Below, piece after piece: positions 26,606 through 38,900 of a DNA stretch of 64,000 nucleotides; position 1 is the stretch's first letter, and each line of letters opens with the position of its first letter. The stretch comes from Lateolabrax maculatus (Eukaryota > Chordata > Actinopteri > Acropomatiformes > Lateolabracidae): contig CM062199.1 of the NCBI GenBank assembly GCA_031216445.1, forward strand, positions 8,708,501 to 8,772,500. The letters run 5' to 3'. The position numbers and the translations under genes are program-made. The notes under the pieces were generated by a model. The model was given only the letters and a program-made list of their open reading frames with translations, ran no database searches and was not told the DNA's origin.

Positions 26606-27350
26606 TCCTCCAGAGCATTCAAATAAAACATTAAAAAAAAAAAACACACACACACTTGATGAGATAAATTATTAAAAGCTGGTCACCAAGCTATTTTATA
26701 AGTATCCATTTCATGCACAATAAGTTTTGATACAGTCCAGCAGACTCTCTCATCTCTCGACTCAAGCTGTTTTTCAGTCGGTGCACTTAAAAAGCGCAAC
26801 TTATCCAAACCCGGCCGGACGCCCCGTGGGCCGCACCGCAGCGCTCAGAGGAGCCGCCGCCGCCGCCGCGCCCACACCGGCGACGGGACCGGGCGCGCAG
26901 GTCCCCTCCATGTCCTCGCGGGGACAAGGTCAAGCCGTCACGAGTCTCCGCCGCGTCCTGTTTCCCGTCCGTCCAAAGACTCCCCCCCTCACGGCCGCGG
27001 CCGCGCGCTGTTCCCCTGCCGCATGTTTACATCGGCGCGGCGGGACGCACTGTGCCGCGGAGCAGTTGTGGGCGACGGTCCAGAGCTGACACCCCCGGTA
27101 ACCCCCTTCACGAAGCTCCCAAAAATATCACGGGGGCGCACTGATGTAAGAGCTGTGGAGTATTTTTACCCCCCCTCCCTCTCCCCCTGTAACCATGAGC
27201 TTGTTATCCCAGAGCCAGACAGCTCAGCGGCGTCTGGAGGCGGCGGCGGCGGCGGCGCAACATCCATAATCAACACCGGCAGCACGGGCTCGCTCTAATT
27301 GCGTCGCAGCGTAAAAACCTTGCGCCGTCTCCATGGCAACAAATCAATTT
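26300..27350 (-). promoter_or_regulatory. CpG island, probable promoter of the KIAA0408-like gene
   Basis: Dense GC and CpG, for example the 'gccgccgccgccgccgcg' block at about 26.85 kb and the 'ggcggcggcggcggcgg' block at about 27.24 kb, in otherwise AT-rich sequence. It covers and precedes the first KIAA0408-like coding exon. A near-consensus RFX X-box, GTCTCCATGGCAAC, lies at 27327-27340. No TATA box is evident, which is usual for CpG promoters. Promoter activity is inferred from composition and position. Confidence 0.6.
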
Positions 27351-28690
27351 ACGCACGGCAGCCACTGAAGCCGAGCGTCACAGAGCAGGCTACTACCACC
27401 TCAACACCAGGTACTGCTGCGAGATACGCTGTGTGTGTCTTACCTTGTCCACAAAATAAAAAGAAAAAAGAAAAAAAAAAGAAAAGGATACTTTGCCTTG
27501 CTTTTCCTCTTTTCTCGGGCTTTGCAGCAGTAGCCTCACCCCTGAGCCATTCCTCATCTGCTGTCTCAGACAGAGAGGGGGGGGTGACTATCACGAGGAG
27601 CGCAACGAGGGGTGGGATTGGATTCATCCTGATTCAGGAGATAACGCACAGCCACTGCGGATCCGCGGTGGCTTCTGTGGCCCGACTAAAGTCATGCGCT
27701 GCCCTGTTTTTTTCACTGGCGGACTGGGGGCCTGAGTAGAAGTAAGCGAGGTGGTGGTAACGCGTGAGTTAACTCCCATCTGGATGAATAGACCCTTACC
27801 TCGTCCTCCTCTCATCTGGTCCTGAGTGTTGCAAAGGAAAGTCCGAGGGAAAAAACAGCCACGAGAGCCTCACGTTTTTTTTCCTCAAGCCAACGAAGTA
27901 GCTGAAATAAAGTCTGGGCTGGAATGCAGTGGCTTAGTTAAAAACAACTGGAGAGCGACAGCCTACAGCTGAAATGATGCTTTCATTAACGGGAATAAAA
28001 ATCCTCCTTTCCCTCTCTTTTCCCCTCAATCTCCTCCTCTCTCCCTCTCTCCCTCTCTCTCCACAGCTGGCCCTAATATGTGACGTACAACATCCCACCG
28101 GTGGGATGAAAGAAGTGGACCGGTTCCGCCCCCGTCCTGCAGTCCTGGTGGTCAGGTCCGCTGTGTAAACAGATCCACCATCAGCACATTTTTGGCTGCA
28201 CTTTTCAGACCCACCCAAAGGGCATTTTGACACAAGTCTGAATGTCACATTATGATATCCAAATATGGGGAAAATGCCAGCGCTCCTATCACATTCCCCC
28301 TGGACTTTTTGGAGGATTTGTTACAGATTATGCTGACATTTTATCATGACTCAGACAGTACAGCTGCCCAAGACGAACTTGCGAGGGACATTGCCCTAGT
28401 GTTTGTCTCAAAGTCAGATGGTGTGTGAGTGTCAGTGGTATTATTGTGAGTGTGTGTGGAGTCTCTGCGGGCATTACCCCAACAGTCATAGCACAGACTT
28501 CAGTATTTACGATGCCCTGCTCATAGATCTGGTTGTTGCTGCTGTCATGTGAAAACCTCATAAATAGCTACACATTTGCAGCAGTAATGGTTCAAGTAAA
28601 GGTAAAGAAAATCTTACCATATTTTGGCTTTACAAGCCCATTAAAACTACGGTGCACAAGCAACAAACAAGGCTGCTCAGATTTTGCTAT
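27351..28690. other. Gap between soga3 3' end and the KIAA0408-like CpG island
   Basis: No exon supported. It contains an A-rich run near 27.46-27.49 kb and a C/T-rich stretch at 28.01-28.06 kb. It is either intergenic or intron, depending on whether read-through transcripts exist. Confidence 0.4.
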
Positions 28691-29337
28691 TTTATTATAA
28701 CAACATTATAGATTCTTGGCACTTACAGCGGTGGCAGTAAACATTTCTAAATCTAATTAAAGGCCCTGCACTCCCACATAAGTGTTTTTTTGTTATTGTG
28801 GCTGATTAAACCTTTGCTCAGGTTGACATTGGACTGAGTTATGCAGGGGATTACATAATGTTCCCAATCTCTACGTACTAATGAGAATGAAAATAGTGAG
28901 TGGGCTACTAAAAGGAAAGTGTGACAGATGTCAATCAAGCACAGTCCGTACACGCCCACACAGTCCTGAGAGCATCTAATTGTCATAGTAAGTGAAACCA
29001 CCTGTGTGGGTGTACTATGGGTGTGTAGGGCCTTTAAGACTGCAACATTTTTGAAATTAGAACTTAGACTGACAGCAATAAGCTCATTACTCATAGACAG
29101 CTTAATGACATAGTACTCACCTAACAATCCACTGTCGTGCCATGGTGTCTGGTCTCCAATAAATGTTTGAAAGCATCTGGGTATAGATGAGTAGCTTGGA
29201 TCATTCATGGAAATGATAGTTTCCTGTACCTTGAGTGACCTCATGTGACGTGTTCAACATAACAGAATTGAAATTAATGAATGAGTAAAAAAAAAGAAAT
29301 AATGGTAATGTACAAAATATGATATTGAGTGTGTGCT
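28691..29337 (-). other. soga3: Probable soga3 3' UTR
   Basis: Follows the soga3 stop codon (29340-29338). A minus-strand AATAAA (TTTATT at 28691-28696) gives a plausible end. The ORF at 28753-29244 in this interval has no recognisable protein features. Confidence 0.4.
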
Positions 29338-32300
29338 TTACAGAACAAAGAACAGGGTGAAAAGAAATACCAATTTAAAAATGGTGGCATAAGAGAGTGA
29401 GGAAAACAGAACAAGAATGAGGATCAGCAAAATAATGGGCTGAAACATCTTGATGGGTGACAGGTAAATGAAAAGGGGGGAGAGAGGCAGATAGAGAAGC
29501 AGTAAGATAAGTGCACATTAGAGCACACAGATATTGCAGTCATTTAAGTCATTCATATTTATGTGTTTGAGTCATCTTACAGACAGTGGCTCCTCTTCCT
29601 GTTTATCCTCCTGCTTGGGGACATCCAGTCGGTCGATGAAGCTCTGCAGCTCCTTCCTGAAGGCTTTCATCTGGGCGTTGATACGATACAGCAGCTCGTG
29701 CTCTCTGATCCTGTGGAGCAGAGGTAGAGCACGTTTGAAATACTTAAACATAGATGGGTGAATTGAATGGGGAAATACCTGGGGAGATTCCTGACAACCT
29801 TCACGTGTTCAGTACCTGCCACCTTCGTCGTCCTCATCCAGCCTGGCGAACAGCTCCCCGTTGTTGACGTATACTCGGGCCTCTGCGATGATAGTGCTGG
29901 TGTCAGCGATGAGCCTGTCGATGGTCCGACCCAGCCTCTCCGCCTCGATGCGGATGTCTATCATCTGCTGCCGGTCCTTCAGGCTTCTGGATAAAAAACG
30001 GCTCTCTACTGGTGAGTAAAGGGAACGTGTCGGGGTGAGGCAGCGGATGTTCCTCACCTCATCTGAGTCGCTCTCCCCTCCGATAGGGCCCTCCCGCTTG
30101 CGGTGGGGCGGGAGGAGGCGAGGGGAGGAAGCTGAGACTGAGGGGGTGTCCTCATCCCTTCCGCCGTCGCTCTCTGCGTCACTGTCCCGAGGGCTGCCGC
30201 GGATACCCAGGTGGGACGCCAGGTCGTAGCGCTGCATGTTGGAGAGCAGCACACGGTTCTCGTACTGGAGCTGCATAACTTTGCCGCTCAGTTCATTGAT
30301 CTGCAGACGGGCCGCTTTCAGCTCCTCCTGGAGGGCCTCCACTTTGGCGGGGTCAGCTCCTCCTGGGGTTGAAACAAGGCAACAATGAAAAGTGGAACAC
30401 CTCTGCAAATGAGACTTTAATGTGCAGCTCCTGGAGGCTTTACGAAACACATTTTTCATCAGATACAGATTTATTGAGCTGAAAAGGAACAGATAGCTTT
30501 TGCTCTGCGGTGATGACTTACTGAAAGACACTAAAAAAATGAAAACCAAACAAACCTCCTCCATGTCTCGATCCAGCTTCATGGGATCCAGCCTTGTATT
30601 TGAGTTTATTGAGTTCATTTGTCACCTAAAGATGAAAGTGAATGTTATTCCCATGTGTACTTAGCGCTGCAAGTATGAATAGTTCACACATTTGCATTTC
30701 TTATGTATGAGGCTTAGATAACAGGCCTCAGTCTCGTTAATGATACCAATAATAGCAGCAGATCTACAACGAAAGAAGAGACACTGATAAAAATTACATC
30801 TTACATCACTGAAATTAAAGCAGTATTGTGTTGCTTAGGAATATCAGAAAGCATACGTTATATTATTTATAGTCTGTTGTTATTTTGATGGAAATATTTT
30901 AAATTTCACAATGCTTAACACAGCTTTAAGGCTTAACAAAATAGATAGCAGTCCCAGACGGAGAAACTGAAGGGGAGTATAATTTAAGACATAGTTACAG
31001 TAGTTTCAGCCTTGGATCTTGCAAAAACAATGCAATGGACCTGTTGTTGGAAATCTGCCCTTTTTGGAGCACAGTTTAAACCATCTACCTTTTTGTTCTC
31101 TTCTTCCACATCTGCTAAATTCCTGCGGAGAAGTTCTGCTTCGTCTTCCACCAGCTGAAGCTGCTGCCTCAGCTCTGACAAGGCCTCGCCCTGCTCTCTG
31201 CACTGTTGACCTCCACTACCAGAGCTGTCCACTCCTGCTGCCGCCAGGCTAGGAGAGGAGAGGAGAGGAGAGAAGCATTGATCATTTTGAAATCTAGTCT
31301 ACAGCCCCTCTTTTATTCAATTTTTTGGGAAAACAATAGTTTCATTAGACAGTCAAGATAAAATCGCCCATGAAAATAATATTATTTTCCTCGTCACAAA
31401 TTACAAAATGAATACTCCCTAATCTTGGAATATAATGCTTTTCCTTTCCATAACAACTATCACTACATTTCAACCACTCTTTTCTACTGTTTTAAATCAT
31501 GAAGATGATCTGATGAATGAATGCAAAATACCTGTCCTCTCTCATGTCATCCAGTTCAGCCTTCAGCCCCCTGTTCTCCACCTCCAGCTCCACAATCTTC
31601 CTCCCCAAGATATTCGCCTCCTCCTCCACCAGGCGTAAGCGGAGTTTGAGCTCTGATTCGCGGGTGGTGGGAGGCCCTCCAGCCTCACCTTTAGGCAGTG
31701 GGCTGTCCACGTCCCCGTAGAAGGAGCGGTACTTCTGCAGCTCCTGCTCCAGTCGGTCTTTCTCCTTGTCAATCTTTGCCATTTTTTTCCTCATCAAGAT
31801 GGCTTCCTCCTTGATGAAGGCCAGCTGGCATTTCAAATCCTCATTTTCTTCCTGTGAAGAAAAGAGTTCTGTCTTCTGAGTGGTGAATCCATTTTCATAA
31901 AGTCAACATGGAAGACAATAGCAATTTAGTTTTTCTTGTTTACGTTCTAATTAGTTTGGTAGCGTGCTTAAAAATGTACATTCCTGGGAACAGTTTCATT
32001 GCCGCGGCACATATTTTAATGGGGTGACGGTTGTGTTTTTCCTTAATGTTGCTTTCACTCACTACAAATTATGACTCTCTGGTGCCTGGTTCTGAATTTT
32101 ACATTTTGTTTTAATTTGGAAATTGCATTACAAAACAACATCATTATTACACATCTCCATTGAAGTTTATAACTTTATAATCTAATAATGTAAGTGCTGA
32201 CTCACCTCGATCGGGGTCTGTGGAACCTTTCTCTCTGCTTTCTGCACATCCTTACTTCCTTTTCTTTTCAGTGAGAGCTGCAGAGAAACAGTGGTTACAT

Positions 32301-34489
32301 CATCATCATCATCACAAGCTCACTGGTTTCTTAATGAAGGCAGTGATATCATCCAGATTTGTGGAACACTGAAGGCCCAGTAATGGAAAATTAGAACTGT
32401 TTAAAGTGACCCTCAAGAACATTTCTGGTAAAATATTCACATTCAAATCACGGTGCTCTCAGTGCAAGTGTGATTTTATAGGCTTTAAGTAAAAATACCC
32501 CTTTTAGCCTGTTTGTGCATATGGATGAGTATCTCACAAATCTTTAAAATTATATTAGGGCATAAATCTGGGCATCTGTGTTGGACACTGCTGGGATTAA
32601 CCAGGTTTATCTAAGGCTTTCGGGGATTTTTTTAAAACTCTAATGAGATTTCTATTTCTAACCGCCACGCAAATTCTCTCATAAATTCATAGTCAATCCT
32701 GCCAATTTGTCATCCTGCCAGCCCGTAGTACGATATATGGGCTGTATTCCACTTTAATTCCATTTAGCCTTAATGTTTTTATTCAAACACAATATCTTTA
32801 TTTTTACAGCACTTTTCAAAAACAGTTTCAAAAGTCCTTGTGAATATTTCCTTTACAATGTTCGTGTCAGAGATTAACATATACAGTATGCACCATTGCT
32901 GCCATGAAAACACTGGATATGCTCAGTTCACCTGAACCTTTACAAGTGACGATACACTCAGTATAATGTCTTCAACCTGACCTTTGATACGGTTCAGACC
33001 ATAATTTGCATTGCACAGAAGGTGAAACAAACACACTCCCGTCAGCCCCTCACCTCTTTGGCTTTCTCCAGTTCATTCTGCAGGGCCTGCTTGGTGACCT
33101 CCACCTCTATCAGCCGCTGCCTCAGCTTCTCATTCTCCTCCTCTGTCTTCATCCTCTTCTCCTCCACATTCTCCAGCTCGTGGTGCAAGCGCACAGACAC
33201 ATCTTTCGCCACCTGGGAGAGGGACCAAGACAGAAGAGACAGAGACCGAAGGAAAGAGACACGTTATTAATCATGAATATGGTGGAATATAATAGAATGA
33301 TGCTCAACCCAGCCTAGACTCACCTTGAGGTCTTGCTCCAGACTTCTGAGCAGCTCTCCATCCACCTGGCCACTCTCTGCAAACCGGAGCCTCTTCCTCT
33401 CAGCCTTCTTCAGTCGGTACTGAAGGATCCGACAGTTCTTGTTGGCTCTCTCCAACTCTCTGCGCATGTCCTGCAGCTGGCAGGCGTCTTCCTCATAGAA
33501 GGTGTCCCGCATCTCATCCATCTCTGCCCGCATCTCCTCGATTTCAGCCTGGGAGGAAAGAACGAAAGTGTGTCACAGAATAATTAAATCCAACCCGGGT
33601 CCACAAAGTGAAAGTGGTCAGGGCTTCTTAAAAACACCTTTTTCAAAACAAAGCATGCAGCTATGTGCAGCAGTCATTACGCAGCCTGTGAGAATATACA
33701 ACAGGTGCGACGGCGCACGCTAAACAGATCCACTGTCAGGCTTGTGATGTGCGACCGGTTTACCTTTAGCTCATCGTTCTCATCCTCCAGCTTCTCCATC
33801 TCTTCTTGCAGCCTCTGGTCTGGCTGCGGAGCCGGCTGTGGACTGTCGGGCTCGGGGGACAGCTCCGGCTCCGAGGCCGGCGGCGACGCCGATTTCGCCT
33901 GCATCTTGGCCCCTTTCTTCCCCAGGCTCTTATTCAAGTGGAACTGTATCAGCTCGGACTGCAGGCAGCCCTCCTTCCAGAAGCCCGGTCCGCAGCCCAC
34001 CGTGCCCTTGGCGCTCTTCTTGCCGGCCGCGGCCTCGCCTCTCGGGTTCTTGCTCCTCAGTTTGGGGGACTTGGACGCGCAGGGCTGGTCGGAGACGACG
34101 CGGCTCGGATCGGCCCTGGAGGGCGAGGAGGCGTCCGCGGCCAGCCGGGGGGGTTCCTCCGGGGCGTGGACGCCGCCTCTGCTCGCCGTCGGGCTTTCAG
34201 CACCAGCGGCCTGGACAGCAGCCGCGCCTCTGGCGGCGGCAGCGCCTCCGGCCGGCCGCTCCCTGCCTGCGGAGACGGGAGAGTGACCTCGGCTGCTTCT
34301 CCCTCCTCCCCCTCCTCCTCCTCCTCCTCCTCCTCCTTGCTTTGACGCGATGGGCTTTGACGAGTTGCTGCCCTTGTGTGCAGCCTTGGATCCGCTGTCT
34401 TTCAGCCCGGCCGGGGACGACGACCGCGGCTGCTTCCGGCTGCTATTGTCTGGCTGCCGCGGCGGGTCGGCGGAGGTGGGGTTCATCAT
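29338..34489 (-). CDS. soga3: SOGA family member 3 (MTCL3), coiled-coil protein with C-terminal membrane anchor
   Basis: Coding exons in transcript order: 34489-33764, 33548-33324, 33212-33054, 32277-32206, 31851-31532, 31248-31089, 30625-30556, 30362-29816, 29710-29581, 29448-29338. All junctions are GT-AG, phases close, giving 839 codons (human 947). Residues 1-190 are disordered and low-complexity (poly-Gly, Ala, Ser). 'FWKEGCLQSELIQFHL' follows, then long coiled coils from about 225 to 620, including 'DTFYEEDACQLQDM', 'ALMRKKMAKIDKEKDRLE'-like and 'LGRKIVELEVENRGLKAELD' segments. 'HKREGPIGGESDSDEVRNI' and 'RIREHELLYRINAQMKAFRK' are family signatures. The last exon encodes only 36 residues, 'MFQPIILLILILVLF...', a hydrophobic tail anchor identical in style to human SOGA3. 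The start is the first of two tandem ATGs in a GC-rich exon; the in-frame codon further up is GTG. Molecular function is poorly known. Confidence 0.95.
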
Positions 34490-34520
34490 GGTGTCAGAGG
34501 CTCGGCTCACCCCCGGCCAC
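33760..34520 (-). promoter_or_regulatory. soga3: GC-rich first exon / CpG island of soga3
   Basis: High CpG content over the first coding exon and just upstream, against AT-rich flanks. It includes a (TCC)n run at about 34302-34337 encoding poly-Gly. Likely part of the promoter-associated CpG island; the transcription start is not identifiable. Confidence 0.5.
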
Positions 34521-34959
34521 GTCCATGCCTTTCGCCCGTGTCCCTGTGGTCGGAAAACACGGTTATCTCCTCAGACCTAAAGGCTGCAAAAGATGGATGG
34601 AGCCCAGACTAAATCACAGCCGATAAGAAAAAAAGGTTATCCTCCACAGGTCGACCAAAGAGCCCGAGTGTGGTACCCGGACTACTCTGAACAGAGAATG
34701 GGAATAATTTCATTAAAATTAAAAAAAAAAAAAAACAGGTAGGGTTACATCAGGATGAACCATGCATTTTTAGATCTTTTTTTTTTTTTGGGGGGGGGCT
34801 ACATAAGAGAGACTAATTAGTCAAGCGCTCAGAGACAGGCAGGCTTTTGCATGACCACCAGTGATCGATGTTGGTCTGATGAGATGTGTGTGAGATCAGC
34901 TGCACCTCTGGTAATTAGACTCATCATTTGCGTCATGTGCTCTGCCGAAAGGGCAATGG

Positions 34960-34961
<2 letters not shown>

Positions 34962-35013
<52 letters not shown>
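34962..35013. repeat. (GA)n microsatellite
   Basis: About 25 GA units, 0.5 kb upstream of soga3. A TC run of similar kind lies at 35888-35921. Confidence 0.95.
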
Positions 35014-35017
<4 letters not shown>

Positions 35018-35887
35018 AAAGAGAGGGCGATGTCATTGGCTCTTTAACCTGGAGCAGCAGCAGCCAATTAAAGCGGCTTCAGATCAGTTGACAGGTTCCG
35101 AGGGGCCTCTGATCTGGTCCAAAGGAAACAAAGGACGGTTCCAGCTTCCCTGATCCTGGACGAGCCACATCCCGGCTCGCAGGAGCACTGAGAGAGCCAT
35201 TTCCTGTCAGCCATCATCTCACTCCCCATATCCAACATGACTCATTAGCCCACTCAAATGGACGGAAGATGAGCCATAAAAGTGACAGAAGCAAAGGACT
35301 TTTCTTTCACCCGCTCCACAGTTGCAACAGTTTATGCATTTTTTTTTTCTTCTTTTGTCTCTTTGGTTTTAAAAGCACCTGATATCTGTCACACGCTCCC
35401 TCACACACAGTCTCTCTTAAATTAAGAACATCAAATTAGTCTAAACGAGGATAAAAGCATCGCTGCGTTTGTTGAGTGTTTTTTTCTGCACATAAACAAC
35501 CAGGAGCAGCAACAGTGAATCAACCCACCTTGGAGGCCTGACACTGGAGAACATAATGTGGACCACAGTCAGACATTTGCCCTTCATACAGGTTACTGTT
35601 GTCCCTAAAGCAGCTGAAACACGCGCGTGTGCTCAGAGAAAAAACGGGATCATCACGTGGAAATCGTGAAGCAACTGGATTTCTTACCTTTCTCTGGGTG
35701 TTTCAGTCGGATGCTGAAGGGTCGTGGTGATGGGGAGGCAGAAGGGATGCTGACTCGAGCGCCTCCCGACCACCAAGCAACCTGTTTCAATATTCATGAC
35801 ATTACATCATCACTGGGAGGAACCGGGCCGCACGGAAATGAAGCTGCACGCAGCAGGCTGCTCCCATTGGAGGAAGACAGGATGCTG

Positions 35888-35921
<34 letters not shown>

Positions 35922-38900
35922 AACCGTGATTGGATGTAGCCACTTGCAACCTGTATTCAGTCATATGAATTGTCCTTGAGTACATGGATTTGAAGTAATC
36001 ACAGGGGGGAATGTGACCGTTACAAAATGTTATAATATAGATTTTTTTTTTATTATTTCAAGGGTACATCAATGCACTTTATGCCAGGAGGACAATGTGG
36101 TTTAATGGACATTATTCAACAGCTGTCACTGAACCACAGCAGGAACAGTATGTTTACCAAGAATGTAGGATTTTTAACACATACAGGATTGCCTGTCTCC
36201 TACATTTGGGCCATAATGTTTTGAGTTTTACAATAATGCGTGACCTTACTGTACATTTCCTTCTTCTCCTTGGCATAACATACAGGAAAACGCTCTTGAA
36301 ATTAAGAGCACATGTAAAAAGGTTGATATGCCATATCTTGTTTGTTTACATTTTGACATTTATTTGAATTTGAGTTGGACTCATTTGTGCCTTGGATTTC
36401 AGTTAAAAGGTTCAGTCAAAGGAGGTTTTGATTTACAGCCCCGATGACTGTTTCAAAACACTCAAAGATCTGGTAGTTTATATTATTCTTTCTTGGCTGC
36501 TGCCCTATTTGCCCCATCTCTCATCAAACTGAAGCATCTGTAGTACATTTTTCCACAAATGCCCAGGAATCATTAATCAAATTATTTAGTGTTCGGAGAG
36601 GGGAGAACAGGCCTTACTTAATGTTGTCAGGGGATAAGTCAGAAATTTAATTTCCTGACATTCATTTCTCCCAGATTTTGTTTGAATCTGTGTTGTAAGG
36701 AAATGGGAACATAAAATTAGAGCGGATTTGGTTTGAAAACAGGTTCATGTGTTTTCCACTGGAAATTGTTACTGAGGACCATTTATTCTGTTTGGAAACA
36801 GGTCCAACTCTCCTTGGTTCCTCATAAACTCAAGGCATCTTCACTTTGAGTTATTTTGCAGTGGGCCAGACCCATCTCACCAGTCATTTGGAGTCTTTAA
36901 TTCTTGGATCTGTGCCGACAAGATAAAGCACACACACACACACATCTGAAATGGCTCATGGTTTTTTAAAGACACACCGCAAAGCAGGCGGACAGGAGAT
37001 GCATGCATCATCCCTGTGTGAGTAAAATAACAAGTATGTTTGCAGGAAGTGGCAGGGATCGAGTTGGATTGAAAGCTGGGATTTGCTCTGCTCTGAAAGT
37101 TTTATGGCATGCATTTCAGCTTTTGTCAAGGCTTCAGTAACCACAGCTCTTAGCCTCCTACTGTACCTCTGTGCAATCCATTTGCTTCTGTCACTACAGG
37201 CTTTTACAACACTATATCTTGATCCGTTCAGAAGCAAGCCAACTCTCTATTGTAATCACACTTTAATTGCCAGACAAGATGTTGCAGGGCCAATCAGCCA
37301 GCTTTGGGCGAGAATGCTGATCCATTTTCTCTGAATAGGATAACAGATGTTCGGGGTCTTGCACTCCCTTTCACAGTGACACACACACACACACCACCTC
37401 CCCCACCTATCATCTCTTCTGCCCAAGGACTATTCAATCATTTGCTTGCATTAAAGTGACAGATGTCTGCATCATGGAGGGTCCCATGTGCCAGACAAGA
37501 TTACTGATTCTGTTTTGTCTACAAAAAAAACAAACAAATGATTTGGCTGAGAAAGTGCCATTTCATACTCTGACCAGTTTCCTTAATCACTAGGAAATGT
37601 TGATTCCTTACATACTGTCTTTAATCGTTTGCATATTTGACATTTAATCTAGCAGTTTCATTAAGACGTTAAGTAACGTTACGTTTCATAGTGCCTTATT
37701 GTGTCATTTTGTCAAAATACTTGCACTTCTTTCTGCACTATCCCTGAAACAAGTTGCCTGTTTGTATCTCATCCCATTAGAAGAAATGATGACTCATATG
37801 ACGTGATATGAGACTGAATGACTTGTTAAGATGGACATTTTCTGCAGTGATAATGAGACAGCTCACTCAACCACAGTTCTTGCCAATATTGTCACTATCA
37901 TTTGTTTCTTTTTTTATGTGTCCATCTCCTTGAGTAGTAAATTTGTGAGTAAGAGAGAGATGAACATCCATCTAAAAATATCACCCTCGTCTTTTTCTCA
38001 TTCTCACTTTCTCAACTATTCACAAACGCCTTTACCCTGATCATCACAGTGACACCATGTGTAGACGGGGATCCCAGGCGGTGTACTTGTCACTGTTTAT
38101 ACGTACTCAGGAAAAATCTGCAGTGTCACGTTGTAGTTTTTGTGTTTTACAGAATGGCTAAATATAGCATTCTACATCAATTGAACCTTTCCACGTGAAG
38201 TTTGATACAGTGGCCATGTTCAATGTTCCTGTGATAAAGATGACTGGCAGTCTTAACAGGCCTCCGCACTGAATTTTACATAAAGATTGCTGGATTTGTC
38301 TTAAAATCCAGTGTAAACAAATCCATTTTTCTGTAGGAGAACAGAGGACAACTCAAATCTACAGAAATTTTCATTGCTTCATTATTTATTAATAACCATT
38401 CTTGAATTAATGACATGCAATGGTTGAAGTAAAGACCATTTGTCTTTAAACTGGTATTCTGACAGGTAAGCAGTGGAGGGCATTGTAAGCTAGTGCCTTA
38501 TTGGTATATCCCTATGAGGGATAAGAAATACACCTGTCTCCGGTCTCAGTTGCTGTGCTCTAGATATCAACTGAGCTTCTGACAGGCAGGAAAATTGTTA
38601 CTTTACTGTGAAATCCACATGGGATTTCACTGAAGGAGGCACAGATACAGATACACATTCAAACTGACATTTGTAAATGCATCATCTGAATCCTGTCAGT
38701 AGTGCACTTACACATACAGTACATATAGATGTGCACATTCTGTAAATGCTATAAAGAATGCTATAAAAAATACAAAAGAGTGGGGTCATTATGTTTTTTA
38801 TTCAAGACCAACATTTGAATAAGAGCATTAGATTGAATGACATGAAATTGAAAAGCCACACATTAATTAGATTACGCTAATGAGAGTTAAAACCAACAAA

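Noticed and set aside
26177..29581. Direct in-frame splice from soga3 exon 9 to the KIAA0408-like exon at 26.6 kb
   Set aside because: Exon 9 ends in phase 0. The only nearby AG before the open frame leaves two extra bases and soon reaches a stop.
33806..34626. Long plus-strand ORFs across soga3 exon 1
   Set aside because: GC-rich coding sequence lacks stops in other frames. The minus-strand frame carries the conserved SOGA sequence.
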